This document shows, in pieces, positions 62,626 to 64,000 of a stretch of DNA of 64,000 bases. The position numbers were made by a program, and so were the translations under genes. Every line of letters begins with the position of its first letter. Within the stretch, counting starts at the first letter, position 1. The notes under the pieces are model-generated. The model searched no databases. It was given only the letters and a program-made list of their open reading frames with translations, and was not told the origin of the DNA. Location of the stretch: the NCBI GenBank assembly GCA_018881555.1, contig JACAXG010000080.1, positions 1,267,314 to 1,331,313 on the forward strand, read 5' to 3'. The DNA is from Amblyornis subalaris. Its lineage: Eukaryota > Chordata > Aves > Passeriformes > Ptilonorhynchidae.

Positions 62626-63790
62626 ATTAATTCAATTTAACAGGTTATTTGGAATAATGTCTGAAGGGGACAAGTGCAATTTTCTTAGTGCTCATTCAGT
62701 TCTGCTTTTACATTTATCTGTGATATTTAATTATTGGCAGCAACACTGACTATTACTTGCATTAAGTGTCTCAGTACCTGTCTGGTCCTATTACTCAATT
62801 GTACTGGTGCCGATAGGTTTTTTTTGTACGTTAACCACGTTTTCAAAACATGTGGGTTTTCATCACACTATTTCTAGCAGGTTTTCAGTGCCAGACAGGA
62901 TATTTTTTCCCTGGGGGGAAAACGCAGAAGAGGGCTAACTGTTGTCGGGAAGCACCGGGAGATGGGATGCAACAGCTCTCGCAGCTCCAGCACATCACCC
63001 AGCAGAAACAGTGTCAGAGGAGGCGATTGCACGGCTTATCCATGGCTGGAAGGGTATGGTTCTCATTTTGAAACTGCTATTCATCTCAAATCTCAAATTC
63101 TTCTCCCCTCAGCATGAGTGTTTCTGAGTTTTGCATCAGAGCCTGGAGTGGAGCCGCACACGTGCGCACCTTTACATCTGGTGTTTTATGGATCGTTTGG
63201 AGGAGCTGTTACTAAGCAGCAGCTATATCAGGGCTCCATTTTATAAAGAGGAAGGGCTGTGTTACTCATTTTGTTTCCAAAAAATTCATTTGTTTTGCAT
63301 TCCCAGAAGGTACTTTTATTCTCCCAGAAAGGTCAAGCAGAAACATTGATGTAAGTCCTGTTTATGGCAATTTTGTTAGATTTCCAGCAACTGCAATGGA
63401 ACATATTTATAACAAGTGTGTTTCTCTCTAGGGTGATACCATTAGTCAAAATATGCTTTCTCATATTTCCTCTACATAAACACAAATATGTTTTAAGATT
63501 CAGACTCACTGGTCTTGAGGATTCCCACAGCCACATCTCATTAGAGGTTCAGAAGGCTGCACTAGCCATGGTTTCAATTTGGGATGAAAAGGTTTCGTTA
63601 GGAGAAAGAATTTCAACCAAACTAGAAGGGTGAAAAACAGGATAATATTCCATGTGTGGGCTGTGGTCCTGAACAAAACAGCAACCATGAGAAGTCCAGT
63701 TCTTTAAACATACAAGTTGTGATTCGACGTGCCGAGGATCCAGGCAGGTCCCAGGTCTGGGCTGGGATGTTGTGCTGTTTCCATAGCAGT
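62626..63790. other. unique non-coding DNA
   Basis: No gene recognised. Overlapping plus-strand frames at 62850-63349 are short and lack family motifs. The interval is moderately AT-rich without interspersed repeats. Confidence 0.5.
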
Positions 63791-63880
63791 CAGCATCTCA
63801 CAAACTGACACTCAGAGAGCTAAGAATTCAGCATCTCACAAACTGACACTCAGAGTGCTGAGAGTACAGCTCTCATCTGT
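63791..63880. repeat. 38-bp tandem repeat, about 2.3 copies
   Basis: Copy one runs 63791-63828 and copy two 63829-63866, both beginning CAGCATCTCACAAACTGACA. They match at 34 of 38 positions (differences at unit positions 28, 32, 36 and 38). A partial third copy with a small deletion begins at 63867. This is a minisatellite-type duplication with no coding role evident. Confidence 0.92.
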
Positions 63881-64000
63881 GGTGCAGTACAGCCACTGAC
63901 TGTTCTCTCCAGGTATTCCAAAATACGTTGCGTCCTGGCAGAAACTGTAAGGAAGCAAACTGTCCACGGCTGCAAATGTCAGGAACACACTTGACAAGTC

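Overview
The window reads as vertebrate, most likely avian, nuclear DNA that is almost entirely non-coding. The diagnostic signal is a handful of truncated CR1 LINE copies. Their 3' ends carry the characteristic wording (for example 'ggtcccttccaact' followed by 'attctgtg' octamers), and two of them still encode recognisable C-terminal pieces of the CR1 reverse-transcriptase protein. CR1 is the dominant retroelement of birds and also occurs in other reptiles. The low repeat load (about 2% of the window), the absence of any recognisable mammalian SINE or L1, and the AT-rich background with strong CpG depletion fit a bird best. About 120 isolated N bases are scattered through the sequence, as expected if heterozygous positions were masked.

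Layout. 1-11.5 kb: unique non-coding DNA with two minus-strand CR1 relics (about 2.9 kb and 7.6 kb). 11.49-11.83 kb: the only clear CpG island, the best candidate promoter or first exon in the window. 11.8-22 kb: unique DNA with one well-preserved plus-strand CR1 (14.9-15.4 kb). 22.0-22.5 kb: a minus-strand CR1. 22.5-31.4 kb: unique DNA with a (GT)n and a (CCAA)n microsatellite, a 16-bp inverted repeat pair, a T21 tract and a plus-strand CR1 tail (29.7-29.9 kb). 31.4-58 kb: long unique non-coding DNA with a weak second CpG cluster at about 51.8-52.0 kb and a strong isolated splice acceptor at 53.54 kb. 58.4-59.5 kb: a tRNA-promoter-like patch followed by the longest open frame in the window (240 codons, unrecognised). 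61.2-61.7 kb: a repeat-free stretch with clustered GATA motifs that looks like a conserved enhancer candidate. 62.56 kb: a CR1 3' stub. 63.79-63.88 kb: a 38-bp tandem repeat at the right end.

I recognise no complete protein-coding gene, no rRNA or functional tRNA, and no CRISPR or bacterial feature. Most open frames are short and typical of chance in introns or intergenic DNA. The window is therefore best described as a large intron or gene-poor intergenic interval. I found no convincing undescribed system. The observations worth checking are the CpG island with its minus-strand reading frame, the 240-codon frame at 58.7 kb, the isolated exon-like acceptor at 53.5 kb, the GATA cluster at 61.2 kb and the 16-bp inverted repeat pair at 24.2/24.8 kb.
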